64,000 nucleotides of DNA from Gambelia wislizenii (lineage: Eukaryota > Chordata > Lepidosauria > Squamata > Crotaphytidae): assembly GCA_030847615.1 (NCBI GenBank), contig JAUMIR010000001.1, positions 89,143,501-89,207,500 on the forward strand. Reading direction: 5' to 3'. The position numbers and the translations under genes are program-made. The notes under the pieces were generated by a model. The model was given only the letters and a program-made list of their open reading frames with translations. It was not told the DNA's origin and made no database searches. Positions within the stretch are counted from its first letter, which is position 1. Each line of letters begins with the position of its first letter. Shown one piece after another: positions 22,601 through 34,600 of this stretch.

Positions 22601-25600
22601 TCAAAATCCCTTCCTTATCACAGTCTTCCCTCATGATGATATCCTCAAGGCAAACAAGAACTGCCTTTGCTTTATTCAGCTCAGTTACAATGACCCGGTG
22701 TGTTGAACAAGCAGGTGGTGCCAGTGATGAGGACTGGGCTGGCTCACCTCACCTTTTGTTCTCTCTCTAATCATGACATGCCCAGCATGGGCATATTCTC
22801 CCCCAGCAAAAGTCCTGAACAGCAGGAATGCAGCCAACCAACCAGCTCACCTGCTCTCTGACATTTCCTTTGAAGCAGTCGAAGTGCTCTGGGTCTGGAA
22901 GGGCAGGGAGAGAAAATGCCAGTCACTGCCCTGCAGTCATTTCTTAAACAAAGCCTACAGCCTGTTAATTGCCTTGGCTGCCAAGGGGCATTTCTCAGTA
23001 TCTCCTGCTGTGTGGCTGTGATTGCTCTTCTTTCTCACCCACAGTGAGGAAGGTTCTGTCTAGGCCACAAGCAGGTTCCTTTCTGTTTGCTCAGGATGTA
23101 AAAGTCTCTCAACCTTGATATTGCTGCATTTCTCTAAATGTCCCCTACAGTTTTGTTCCAGCCTTGGCCATATTAGGTTGTGAGCCCCCCCCCCGTTTTT
23201 TTAATGAGGAAATCTATGAGAATTCTTTTTCTGAGTTTTAAAAGAAACTTTACATATTTATGTGTTTTCAAATATGGGCCACATGTGTCTGGCCCATCTG
23301 TTTTTCAGATCCTGGACTTTCCTGGATCCCTACGCCTGCCAGCCCCACTTAATATCATACCTTAAATCAGTACAGATGGTTCTCTGTCATCCCACTTTTT
23401 AAAATTGCTTTTAAACCATCCCAGTTTCTCTTTCCTCCTGCTGCTTCCTGCCTTTGTCCTCGGTTGTCTTCAATTGCTCCAAAGTGAACTCAAAATGCAA
23501 AAGTAGTTTCCACTCAATTAGCTCAGGGGGGAGTGATGAGAGGAAGGTGGAATCTTGGCTTTCCCAGTAGACTCAGGCCAATGCAAACTGCTGCAGCCCC
23601 TCCTAGGAGATTATCTGACAAGCTTCTAAAAACGTTTTTCCCCCACTATATTTAAAAGTATGAGTGTCTCAGCATAATAACCCTTTTTATCACATGTTGC
23701 TGTAATAGCAAGAAAGAGCAACCCCAGAATTATCAGAGCACGGCCGCTAGTGTTGTTTACTTCTGCATTTGCCAGGGTGTGTGATCTCGGCTGTTCTCAC
23801 AAGAACATGCGAGCACACTTAAAAATCTTAAAACATGCCAAGAAAACGGGGAGGTTCATAAAAAGAGTGTCCCATACCTAGTTTTCACGTTCTCACCCAG
23901 AAGTATTCTGGCACGGACTGGCCATTGATGCTGTATTCACAAGAGCATAATGGGATACTGTTTCAGATTATCACAATACCGTGACAAAAATGTCATGGGA
24001 GAGCAATTGACAACTTGGCCCATTAATAAAAAAGGACACCTTATTCACAACAGCATAACACGAGGAGCCCTTCCGCATTACCATGTTCTTGTTATCATGC
24101 CACATTTGCTGCGTCTGATAATCTCCCTAACTTGTCTGTTATTTGTCATTAATGTTTGCCATCATGATAACACTCTGATGTTGCTTAGCCGCATGTATCC
24201 TGGTTGCAATGTTAACTTCCTTTAAAAAAGAATAAGTCTTTGAGAGCAGCGGTTCTCCTCTGAAGCAAGGCTCCAGGCTTTGCATGTGTGTGTGTCTTTT
24301 CTGTCCCTTTCCCAAACTGGAAGTGAATTTTTGGTCACTTCCAAGTTTTGACAAAATGTTTCCTCATGTTTTTGGAGGGGAATGTGGCCCAGAGCAGGTC
24401 CTGGATGGATTTTCCTTGGTTTTTTTCTGGGCTGTGAGGCCGTGTTCTGGAATAGTTTCTTTCTGATGTTTCGCCTGCATCTGTCGCTGACATCTTCAGA
24501 GAAGGGTTGGGTAGGAGTATGTGTGGGGTTTATATACTGTGAACCCCTGTTGGGGAAGATATGTAAATTTGTGTATTTGAGTGGTTTGCATCAATGTGTG
24601 GTAAGAAGTTTTATTATGCCAGGATACTTATGCTTTTTAAAATAGTGGGACAAAAACATTATTAGACACTCATCTGATAATGTCCTATGTCACCAAGAGG
24701 ATTCCAGTCATTACCTCCCACTCCATTACCCCATTACCTCCCAGTGGATTCAAAGTCAAGGGGTCGGATCCAGATGTAGTTACATACAGCTGGGCATTAA
24801 TCTCTTAATGTCCCTACAGTGTGCAGAAGTGTGTGTTGCAACAGAGGTTTTGTGGTATTCTCTGTTTTCTCTAAGAAAAATTCAACTTTATAGGCATTAA
24901 CTTAAGCTGTTTTTGTATTGAACAGAATGAGGCTTAAAACTTCTGGCTGCTGTTAAACCATCTGAATAGCAACAACAAGAACAAATAAGGGTTCTTTGTC
25001 CTACATTGCTTCTGGGAGGCAGATAGCTCCTTTTAAAAGTACGGTATTAACACTTCATTCGCTATAGTAGAACTGAATGCACTGTGGCATTCTCATTGGA
25101 AATTCCTGTACAGTAATTCAGTAATTTTCCACAGTCTTTCAAGGCAGAGACCAGCAACACAAGATCTTTGTATATATTGGTAATGTCATCATTTCATAGT
25201 AAGAATTAGGGATGGAAAGAATATTCAAAGCACTTTTTTAATGGTTGGAAAATGTGTTTCTTGAGTATCAGGAAACTCTGATGAGAAGAATCCTGGACTG
25301 ACAAGAATCTTCACCATTCAGGAGTTCTTCTGCAAAGAATTTACACATGTTTTTTGTACAGGAAACAGGATTTTCTGTACAGGAAATAATATTTCTGCAT
25401 GCATAAAAAGCTGTTTTCTGTGCAAAAATACCACATGTGAATTTTGTGCAGAATAAACCCTGAAATGCACAGTTTTCAAATACATTTTTCACAGCAGTAA
25501 GAAAATGTATAAAATTGCTTCCATTGAGAAAAATAATAATGAAGAATTATGCCCCTACTATGAATGGTTTTGTACGTAAATTGTGTCATAAAAGAGTTAA

Positions 25601-28600
25601 TAAAAGATAGAGCTTTGCGGAGGTGAATAACTGTTAATGGCCCCCAGCCAGGCCTGCTTCTGTACAGGATAAATGTTAAGTTCTAACTATGTCACAGTAG
25701 AATATATTCTATTGGGAGGACTGATCTTTTGCTTTGTTATATTCTTCAAGGAAATTGTTAAAGACCCACAGTTCATTCTTGGAGGCGCCACAAGGACTGA
25801 CATTTGTCAAGGAGAGCTTGGTGAGTTGTTTTCCACTAAATTATTCCCGCCCTGTACAGAGTAAGGAAAGTCATAGCCTCTGAAGATAATGTTGTTACTA
25901 AATGTGTTCATCTCTGATGTTACGAGTGGCTCCACTGTTTCAAGGAAACAAAGCTCTCCCTGTGCTAAAAACCAGGCAGAATAAAACAGACATCAAACAT
26001 AACCATAAGACTAAATCCAGCAGCTAGTCTCAACTACAGCAGAGACATCTCAAGCAGTGGGAATTTGGAAAGTTAGCTCCTCTGTAAGTTCCATTGATTC
26101 TATGTGTCTGCTCTAGGTGGGAGTGGAAATTGGATTTGGACCATAGAATTTTAGAGTTGGAAAGCACCTTAGAGGCCATCTAGCCCAACCTTCTTGCTCA
26201 GTGCAAACATTGTGCAACTTCACCCTCCTTGGCATTAATTATGTTGTGTGCATTAGGGAGGGAGATATGTGCAGGTGCCAGGGTCACACATTGCACATTC
26301 CACTCTGACATGCACACTGTCCCCTGTTGATAGTTCATTGGATTTGCTCTCCTATTTATGTGATCACTTCTGTTCCTTGTGCTCAACCACATCTAATAAT
26401 AATAATAAAAAATATGCACACAGTAGATTTTATGATTTGTTGCTTTTTGCCCCCAAAATGGCAGTCATTGTGCAAAGATATGTGTGGAAGAATATGAGGC
26501 CATCTTGAGTAGCCTCTTCCACAGTAACCTCCATGATTCTAAGGTGGCATCTGGAATGGAGATGAAATAGAGTAGCTCGCTTTACCAGTGGGAAAAGCCA
26601 GGTAAGAAGCATAATTCTATCCATGTCTACTCAGAAGTGAACACCATTGAGTTCAGTGGGACTTATTCTGAGGTGAATGAGTGGAGGATTACAGCCTAAA
26701 CCTCTCTAATACAAAGGTACAAATTGACTTTTCCTTTTGAAAAGGTCTGCTTCCATATATTACATAACCTTTTCTTTTCTTTTGTGGCAAAATGGCTCAG
26801 TAAACTGGCATGCTATTTCAATAAAATGATAATCAGGTGTAACCACAAGAATACATCATGTCAACATGGAATAACCAGGAAGTTCAAGCAATAAGAGTTG
26901 ATTGGGAATTGGTTAGTGGCATATAATGGGAAGCTCCAATCTGCATGTTTTACACATGAGTTGGGTGGGGTGGGGGAAACTTTTATCAGATATCAGATGA
27001 GAAAGATTTTCTTTGCTGTTGGATTTCCAGGTGACTGTTGGCTATTAGCAGCTATAGCATCACTTACGCTTAATGAAAAGACATTAGCCAGAGTTGTGCC
27101 ACAGGACCAGGATTTTGGACCAGGTTATGCTGGGATATTTCATTTTCAGGTAAAACAAGTACCTATATCTCCTTATGATCTGGAGGCAATGGTTATTTTA
27201 TAATGTCTAATAATATTATAACACTTTATGGAATCCTAGGACCCTTTCACACTACACAGTTATAGCACTATTATTCTGTTTTAACTGACATGGCTACATC
27301 CTGTGGGATCCTGGGATTTGTAGTTTGGTGAAGCACTGGAGCTCTCTGGTTAAGAATTCCAAATAGCCCTACCCAAACTGAAAATCCCAGAATTCCATAG
27401 GGTGGAACCTTGGCAGTTAAAGTGAAACCACAGTTCTATAACTGCACTGTGTGAAAAGACCCTTAATCTCCCCAATACTTCCAGCAATCAAGCAACAGAT
27501 CACAAATAAATACTTTGTTAATATTATTCCCAATTTGTCTTTCACAGTTTTGGCAACACAACGAGTGGCTGGATATTGTTATCGATGACCGACTGCCCAC
27601 TTTCAAAGACCGTTTGGTTTTTCTCCACTCAGCTGACCACAATGAGTTCTGGAGTGCATTACTGGAAAAAGCCTATGCCAAGTAAGCCACGTAGATTGTG
27701 CGATCTACATATTGCTCTTTGTTTCCTCAGCTATCATAACTCCGACTTGGCTATCTAAACCATTCTTTCACATGGTGATCTGTGTGGCCAGTGGAAGCAT
27801 TCTGTAAGGAGATGGATCAGGATCAAACTAAACCATGGTTAGTCATTTGTTGTTGAATACAAGTGGAGGCAGCTGAGGATGTGTGGGGAAGCTAATCAAG
27901 TCTTCATATGAAATTTGCACTATATCAGAGGAGGTCAACATGTCCCTACATTGATCTTGGAATTACACCAGTGTACTACTATTAGTTTCAGCAGAGCACA
28001 TTTTGATTTTTACTCCATGTTTTCTTTTTCTGTCCTGTTGCTTATGAGCAAGGCATGAATGATATGTTCAGTTGACTTTGGGATTTCCATTTTGGACCAA
28101 CTGATAGATCCAGATCAAGAATTTGTGCCATTTTTAATATTTCTGTCCACTTATCAGCTCGTCATGGATGCACCGTGACAATATTGACAATTGCATCACT
28201 TTTTGGTGTGTATACATAGACTGGGAGTTTTGAATGCTTCAGCCAATCCTGCTGTGCTGGAAGCATTCATTACATCCTCACAGAAACTGAAACCAACACA
28301 TCTAGTTTATAGATGTTTGTTGGAAAGTACTAAATTTGATGTTAATAAAATTAGAATGGAATGAAAAGAAATACAGAGTTAGACCATCCTATTCAAATCA
28401 ACCAATGGAAAACTACCCTCACTTCCATACCAAACATTTCTTTAGATTTGAAACTTTATTTGGTTTGGCAAAAATTGATATTTTGAGTACATTGGACACT
28501 ATTTACATCTATTTAGAAAGAAATTGTCTATAGGTTTTCCATGGTTTTTTTCCAGGCTGTGAGGCTGTGTTCTGGAAGATGCCAGCCACAGATGCAGGCA

Positions 28601-31600
28601 AAACGTCAGAAAGAAATTCTTTCAGAACATGGCCTCATAGCCCAGAAAAAAAAAAAAAAAACGAAAAACCTATGGATGCCAGCTGTGAAAGCCTTCAACT
28701 TCACAGAAATGGTCTATTTCAGCTAAATGTTGGCAATCAGATGCTTGCCAGTGTCATATCATGTGAGCATGTTCAATTGTTATCCCCTTTTCTGGTTGAA
28801 TTTATTACAATTTTGGTTGAATGTATCATATTTTTATTGGAAAAATCTTTGATGTTTTTAGACGCATTTGTTCTTCTAAATTATATCCCTGCAATATGGA
28901 ATTTTACAAATTGTCAACATGGTTGGATCATGTGTGTTTTTACTTTTGTTAAAGGACTCTAAGGCAGGAAAAATAAACACTCTCTGTCTATCAATGGTCA
29001 GAAGATATTGCTGCTTTAGCTATTCATGAACATGTGTTTTCCAGACACCAACTTCAAGAAAATGTGTTTTTGGAAATATGGTCAGTTCATAATAATGAAC
29101 ATGCTTAGCCATGGTTCATATCCCTGTTTCCTCTTCTTTCTTCCTTCTTTTTAATTTTTTTATCATTATACTTTTAAAAATCCAATTTAAAAAAGAATGA
29201 TATGTTAGGAACCTCTGTGGCAGAAATTTTCAAAATGACTGAAGCATGTGCAAGAATTTGGAAACGATCCTAGTTTTCTCTAGGATTAGTAGTTGGCCAT
29301 TCCATCAACTGTACAAGCAATTTGCCAAATGTAAGTGATATATAAAATGGATATTGACACTACCATTTTCTATGCAACTTGGATGAATTCGATGGAACAT
29401 GTTTTTTATGAATACATGTGTGCATTTTTTAAAACTGTCAATGTTACTGCAGGTTGAATGGAAGCTATGAAGCTCTAAAAGGTGGAAGCACAATTGAAGC
29501 CATGGAAGATTTCACAGGAGGTGTTGGAGAAATGTATGAAGTTAAAAAGGCACCAGAAAACTTCTATGAAATCTTGGAAAAGGCTCTTAAAAGAGGGTCA
29601 ATGGTGGGCTGTTCTATTGATGTAAGTAAAAGAGTAAAGTTGGGTTTCAGTTTTGTTTTGTATTTGCAATGATATACTGTGAGTGGGTGTTAATTTTCAC
29701 CCATTTACAGCTATGATGTTTTGTCTCCACCATTTTTTCACCAGTTCACATGCATACGCACCTATTTGAATGGAGTGTTCACACACACATCTAGACAACC
29801 CCTTAGTTTTGAGCAAATATGATATGAGTAATCAGTATACCATTGCATTTGTTGACATGGTGCTTTGAACCATAAGTGAGAGCCAGTTGGGAGCAATGGC
29901 TTGAGAGCCTGGACTGAGATATGGGAGAGAAAAGTTTCAGTCTCCATGGAGCCATTAAATTCACTGGCTAACAATTGGGCCAGAAATCTTCTCTCAGGGT
30001 GATCTACCTCACAGGGTTGCTGTGAGAATAAAGTGGCACAGGGCAGGGCCATGGACTCTGTCTTAAGCACATTGGAAGAAAGGCAGAATATAAACATAAC
30101 AAACAAACCTGTGGCTAATGTTAACAAAGAGCTTTTTCATATAGCCAGCAGCCTCCAGATCACTTCTTCTGGTTCCTCCAACATGATCCTGAGTTATAAG
30201 CCAAGAATAAGTTCCACGCACTCCCCAGATGCAGTCAAGTGAGAGTTTTCTTGCATCCTCCCTGATGTTAAACATGCTGTCATCTGGCATTTATAACACA
30301 ACTGTGTCTTAATTTACACCACCTAATCTGGTGAGGCTCTCTGCAGATCTGGGCAAGATATTATTCCATTTGATCTGTTGCTACTCTAGAGATTAAAGAG
30401 CCACCCACAGAGCTAATGAGACACTTATGTATCTAACATCATTCATTTCTTTGCTATGTTCGTTCTTTATTTATGGAAAATAGATTGATGTAGGACTACA
30501 ATACTACTGGAAGGCCAGCATGAAAATGAATCACAGTACTACTTAAATGTACTGTCATTGAAGCACTGGCTTTAATTTCTTTGCAGAATAAATAAATAAA
30601 AAAACATTAAAGTGAACCATACAAAAACAATAAGAAATACCAGTCAAGCATGTGTCTTGCTAACTTTGATGGTATTGCCATATCCATACTATTAAAAAGG
30701 AACAGATTACAGGACAATCCAAGAGAACCCAAACTTATTCCTGGGTGGTTACAGAATAACTGTGGAGCTAAACTATAAGCATTTTGCTCTGGGGAAAAAA
30801 AAAACTCTTTCTTTTAAATGTTTAAAATACTACAATAGCAGAAGAACAAATATCAGTGCAGAACTTGGAACACATATCAAACTGGCTATGTTGGCTGGAG
30901 TTTCTGGGAAAGATAGTCCAAAAAGTAACTTTTCACGTTCTAGAGTTCATTGTGAAGAGATGACACATTGACTGTCAGTGAACATGGTTTGTTGTTATGA
31001 GTAATATTATTCATTCATTTCCCCATACCTTTTATCTTTGCAACTGATAAGATGCTTTCCAAAAGAAACATGGTAGACATAAAGTAATTCATTTCTCCTG
31101 ACACTTCTTAAAGGAGTCCATCAATAGGGCTGAGCTAGCAACATTATTTCCAGACTCAGATTGATAAAGTATTACCTTGGGCAAGTCACACACTCTCAGA
31201 CTCAGAAAACCCCATCATAGGTTAGCCTTAGCATCACCCATAAGTCAGAAATGACTTCAAGGTACACAACAACAATAACAGTGAATTTGTTCCCAGAATT
31301 TAGGGTTGTATTCAATCCATGATCCACACTGATGAAACAACTTCTCTCAGATGAGGGGAGGTCCACACTTGCAAAGCATTGGTGGTCAACCTTAAGTCAC
31401 TACACTGCACTGGAAATTTCTCTTGAAAGTACACAATGACCCCCAGGTCTTCTTATGAAAGGACTTATTTGCAAAGCCATTGGGTGACAAGAATGAAACA
31501 GATATCTGAATGTTATGTTTTACACATTAGCTTATGATATGTTCTATTATAAAACTGTGGCCTAAATCTTATTGTTAGTCTCAAGTAGGGTAGAGCCATT

Positions 31601-34600
31601 GAGTCCATTGGATTTACCTATGTGTTAACTTACAATTCAGCAGTTGATTCAGTGGGCTTACTCTAGTTGGAATTAACCAACAGGATTCCACCCTTCACAT
31701 CTCCCACTCTTACATGAAGTACCCATAAGTTAATTCAATAGTTAATTCAATAAGTTAATTCAAGGGTTGTTCAAATACATTTCCATATTTTAGACCAGAA
31801 GTGCAGCTGAGACAGAAGCTCGAACCCCATACGGCCTTATAAAGGGTCATGCATATTCAGTAACAAGTATTGATGAGGTAAGTGGCTTTTTAGTATGATT
31901 TTTCTCATTGGAAAGAGAGAGGTTTAAAAAAATAAATGAGGGAAAATGTATTTTTAATTGAATGGAAATAATATGGGGGGAGTGAGAATTTGCCACCGAA
32001 GCCTGCCTCTCCAATTCTGTGATGTCTCTGATTTCAGTCATATAATCAGAAAAGTAATACTATAGCATGCTTTAAAATTGCTGAGATATGGAAGCAAGTT
32101 TTATTAGATAACTCACAGTGTATACAATTTCTGTATAGTGGGAGCTTAGATTGTCTTTGGGTGTAATCCTGTCCATGCACTATGCTAGCAGGTGCACTTT
32201 TTTTCCAAATCACATAGTGGTGGCAAGGAGAGACAGATAAAATCTGCTGGCTCCAAGCAGACTGTTCCTCCAATGCCTCATTGACCTTCATTGTTACTGT
32301 ATTCATAGTCTTTTTCATCCTACCATAATCTCAAAAAAAAAAAAAGTGTCTCATCAGTACCACTGAATCATAGTTTGACAAGAGGGCCTTCTAGTCCAAC
32401 CTCCCTGCCACGCAGGAATACACAACTAAAGCACCCCTGAGAGATGGCCACCCAACCTCTGCTTTAAATACCTCCAAAGATGGAGAGTTCACTATCCTCT
32501 GAGGCAGCCTATTCCATTCTCAAGCAGCTTTTATGGTAACATCTTCCTGATGTTTAGGTGGAATCTCTTTTCTTGTAATCTGAATCTATTGGTTCAGCAG
32601 CAGAAAACAAGCTGGCTCCAAAATCTACATGACATCCCTTTACATATTTAGATATGGCTATGTCCAGAAAACAACTAGGTACCAGCAAAGTATGAACAGC
32701 ACTAGTCTGGGAAGGGAGCCAAATGTTAATTAGCTCACAGGAATGCAAACACAGTCCAAAAGGTGAGACCCTTAAGGCAATCAATCAGCGTGGTCCAAAG
32801 CAGTCCAAGGGTCAACAGGAGCAGGCAGCAGAGTAGTCAGGGACAGTCTGAGGTCTAAGCACGAGTCAAGATAACCAGAATCCAAGCACTGAAGTCAGCA
32901 GGAAGCTTTCTCCAGGAAGATCAGTTGATCTCTGACAAAGCCTATATCATCTCTCCCAGCATATATAAAGCAATTAAGGCTTTGTCAGGTGTTTCTTAAT
33001 GAGCAGATTTTTCTCATAAAGTCTCAGAGACTTCCTTTGAGCTTCCTTTTGAGCTCACTGCTGGGTATATGATGGTGGAGGTAAGTCCCTCTCTTCTTCT
33101 TCATCCATATCTGAGTGGGCAGGACTCTCTGCTGGGACTCATGCCAACCCACTTCGACCAGACTCTTCCTCTGCTCGAGCCTCTAGGGTGGCAAGGTTCC
33201 CTGCTGGCACAGGTGTAGATAAACCTGTGCCAGGATCCCTAGGGCCGTTCCCTGCCATGTCCTCCTCCTCTGACTCTATAGCCTCATCAGGCTCACGGGG
33301 CATTACAGGCTATCATATTACCTCTCAACCTTCTGTTCTCCAAGCTAAACATACCCAGATCCCTAAGCCATTCCTCATAAGTCTTGGTTTCCAGACCTTT
33401 TACCAGCCTAGCCACCCTCTTCTGAACACTTTCCAGCTTGTCAATCTCCTTCTTAAATTGTGGTACCCAGCATTGCTCACCATGTCCATCTGTAAACTAC
33501 CAGGAGTTGGAGAGAGAAATATGTCATCTCCAGATGTTGTTGCAGCTCCCTTCAGCCATGACCAGTATAGGCACTGGTGGGGAGGACACTAAAGCTACAG
33601 CTCAACAACATCTGGAAAGCCACATATTCCTTATCTCTGCAGGATAGGTTGAAATTGTTGGATGATACACTCCTTCATAAAGTAATCGTACTGAATGCAA
33701 TAGAACTTCTTTAGTTGAAGAAGTCTGAGGAACAGAGATGCTCTTGCACTATAGAGTCATTATCTCTTTCTGATTTTTTCCTTTGCTGCTTCTTAGGTCA
33801 ACTACCAAGGACAGAAAGTGAAGCTCATTCGGATTAGGAATCCCTGGGGTCAAGTGGAGTGGAATGGTGCTTGGAGTGACAAGTTAGTATTTTGTGGAGA
33901 ACGTTTAATTGATATAAGCTCTGTCAGAAGTAGTCCCATGTTACCGGACACAGCAGGTGCTACATTTTGGTGGGTGTGATAAAAACAGTAATGACCAAAG
34001 CCAGGAGACAACTAAAATGTAAACACTAATTATATATGTAAAACTAAGGAACATAATTTAATTTGTTTTTTCAGAGGAGTACCCATGTTAGTCAGTTGCA
34101 GCAAAAGCAACAAGCAGTTTTATAACACCTTAAAGATTAATAATTTTTTTTCTGGTATAAGTTTCATCCCACTTCATCAGATGCATGAAGCATAGCTCCG
34201 GTTCGCAGACGTTATATACATGCTAGGGAATGGTGAATATGGGAGGATGCGGGACATGGAAATGCAGGAGATAACAGCAAGTGATGACCCCTAATACTGG
34301 TGTTTAATAGTCATCAAGATAAAAACATGTAACATCAAGCTTGTCCAGGCTGGTTGAAAAAAATGTGATCTCTTACAGTATAATTGCTTGGATTGTGCTC
34401 GTAGTTGTCACCTCTAGACCCACTTATTTCATACTTGGAGGAGCTGTTTATGTCAATATCTTGAATCTGCACTTCCAAATATTTTGTTTTTTAAAAAAAC
34501 AAGGGTGTGGTTTTCTGAGGTTGTCCTATGGGTTGAAGGGAATTTTTTCTTCTCTTTAATTTTTTTTTAAAGAAAAAAATAGACTTATAGTGCTGTAGGG

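Larger units (their letters stand above)
13652..25750 (+). other. CAPN9 intron 1
   Basis: A 12.1-kb intron, GTGAGT...CTTCAAG. It holds TIR element copy C, CR1 ends, a 5S-derived SINE with a hAT insertion, a BovB LINE with a nested LINE tail, a Sauria SINE, MITEs, two CR1 copies, TIR element copy G and a Penelope-like hammerhead remnant. Between these (19200-20225, 20910-21275, 22510-23600, 24690-25750) nothing was recognised. No alternative coding exon was seen. Confidence 0.85.
31878..33796 (+). other. CAPN9 intron 6
   Basis: A 1.9-kb intron, GTAAGT...TTCTTAG. It contains a CR1 split by a solo LTR and a small MITE. The first 480 bp hold nothing recognised. Confidence 0.88.
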
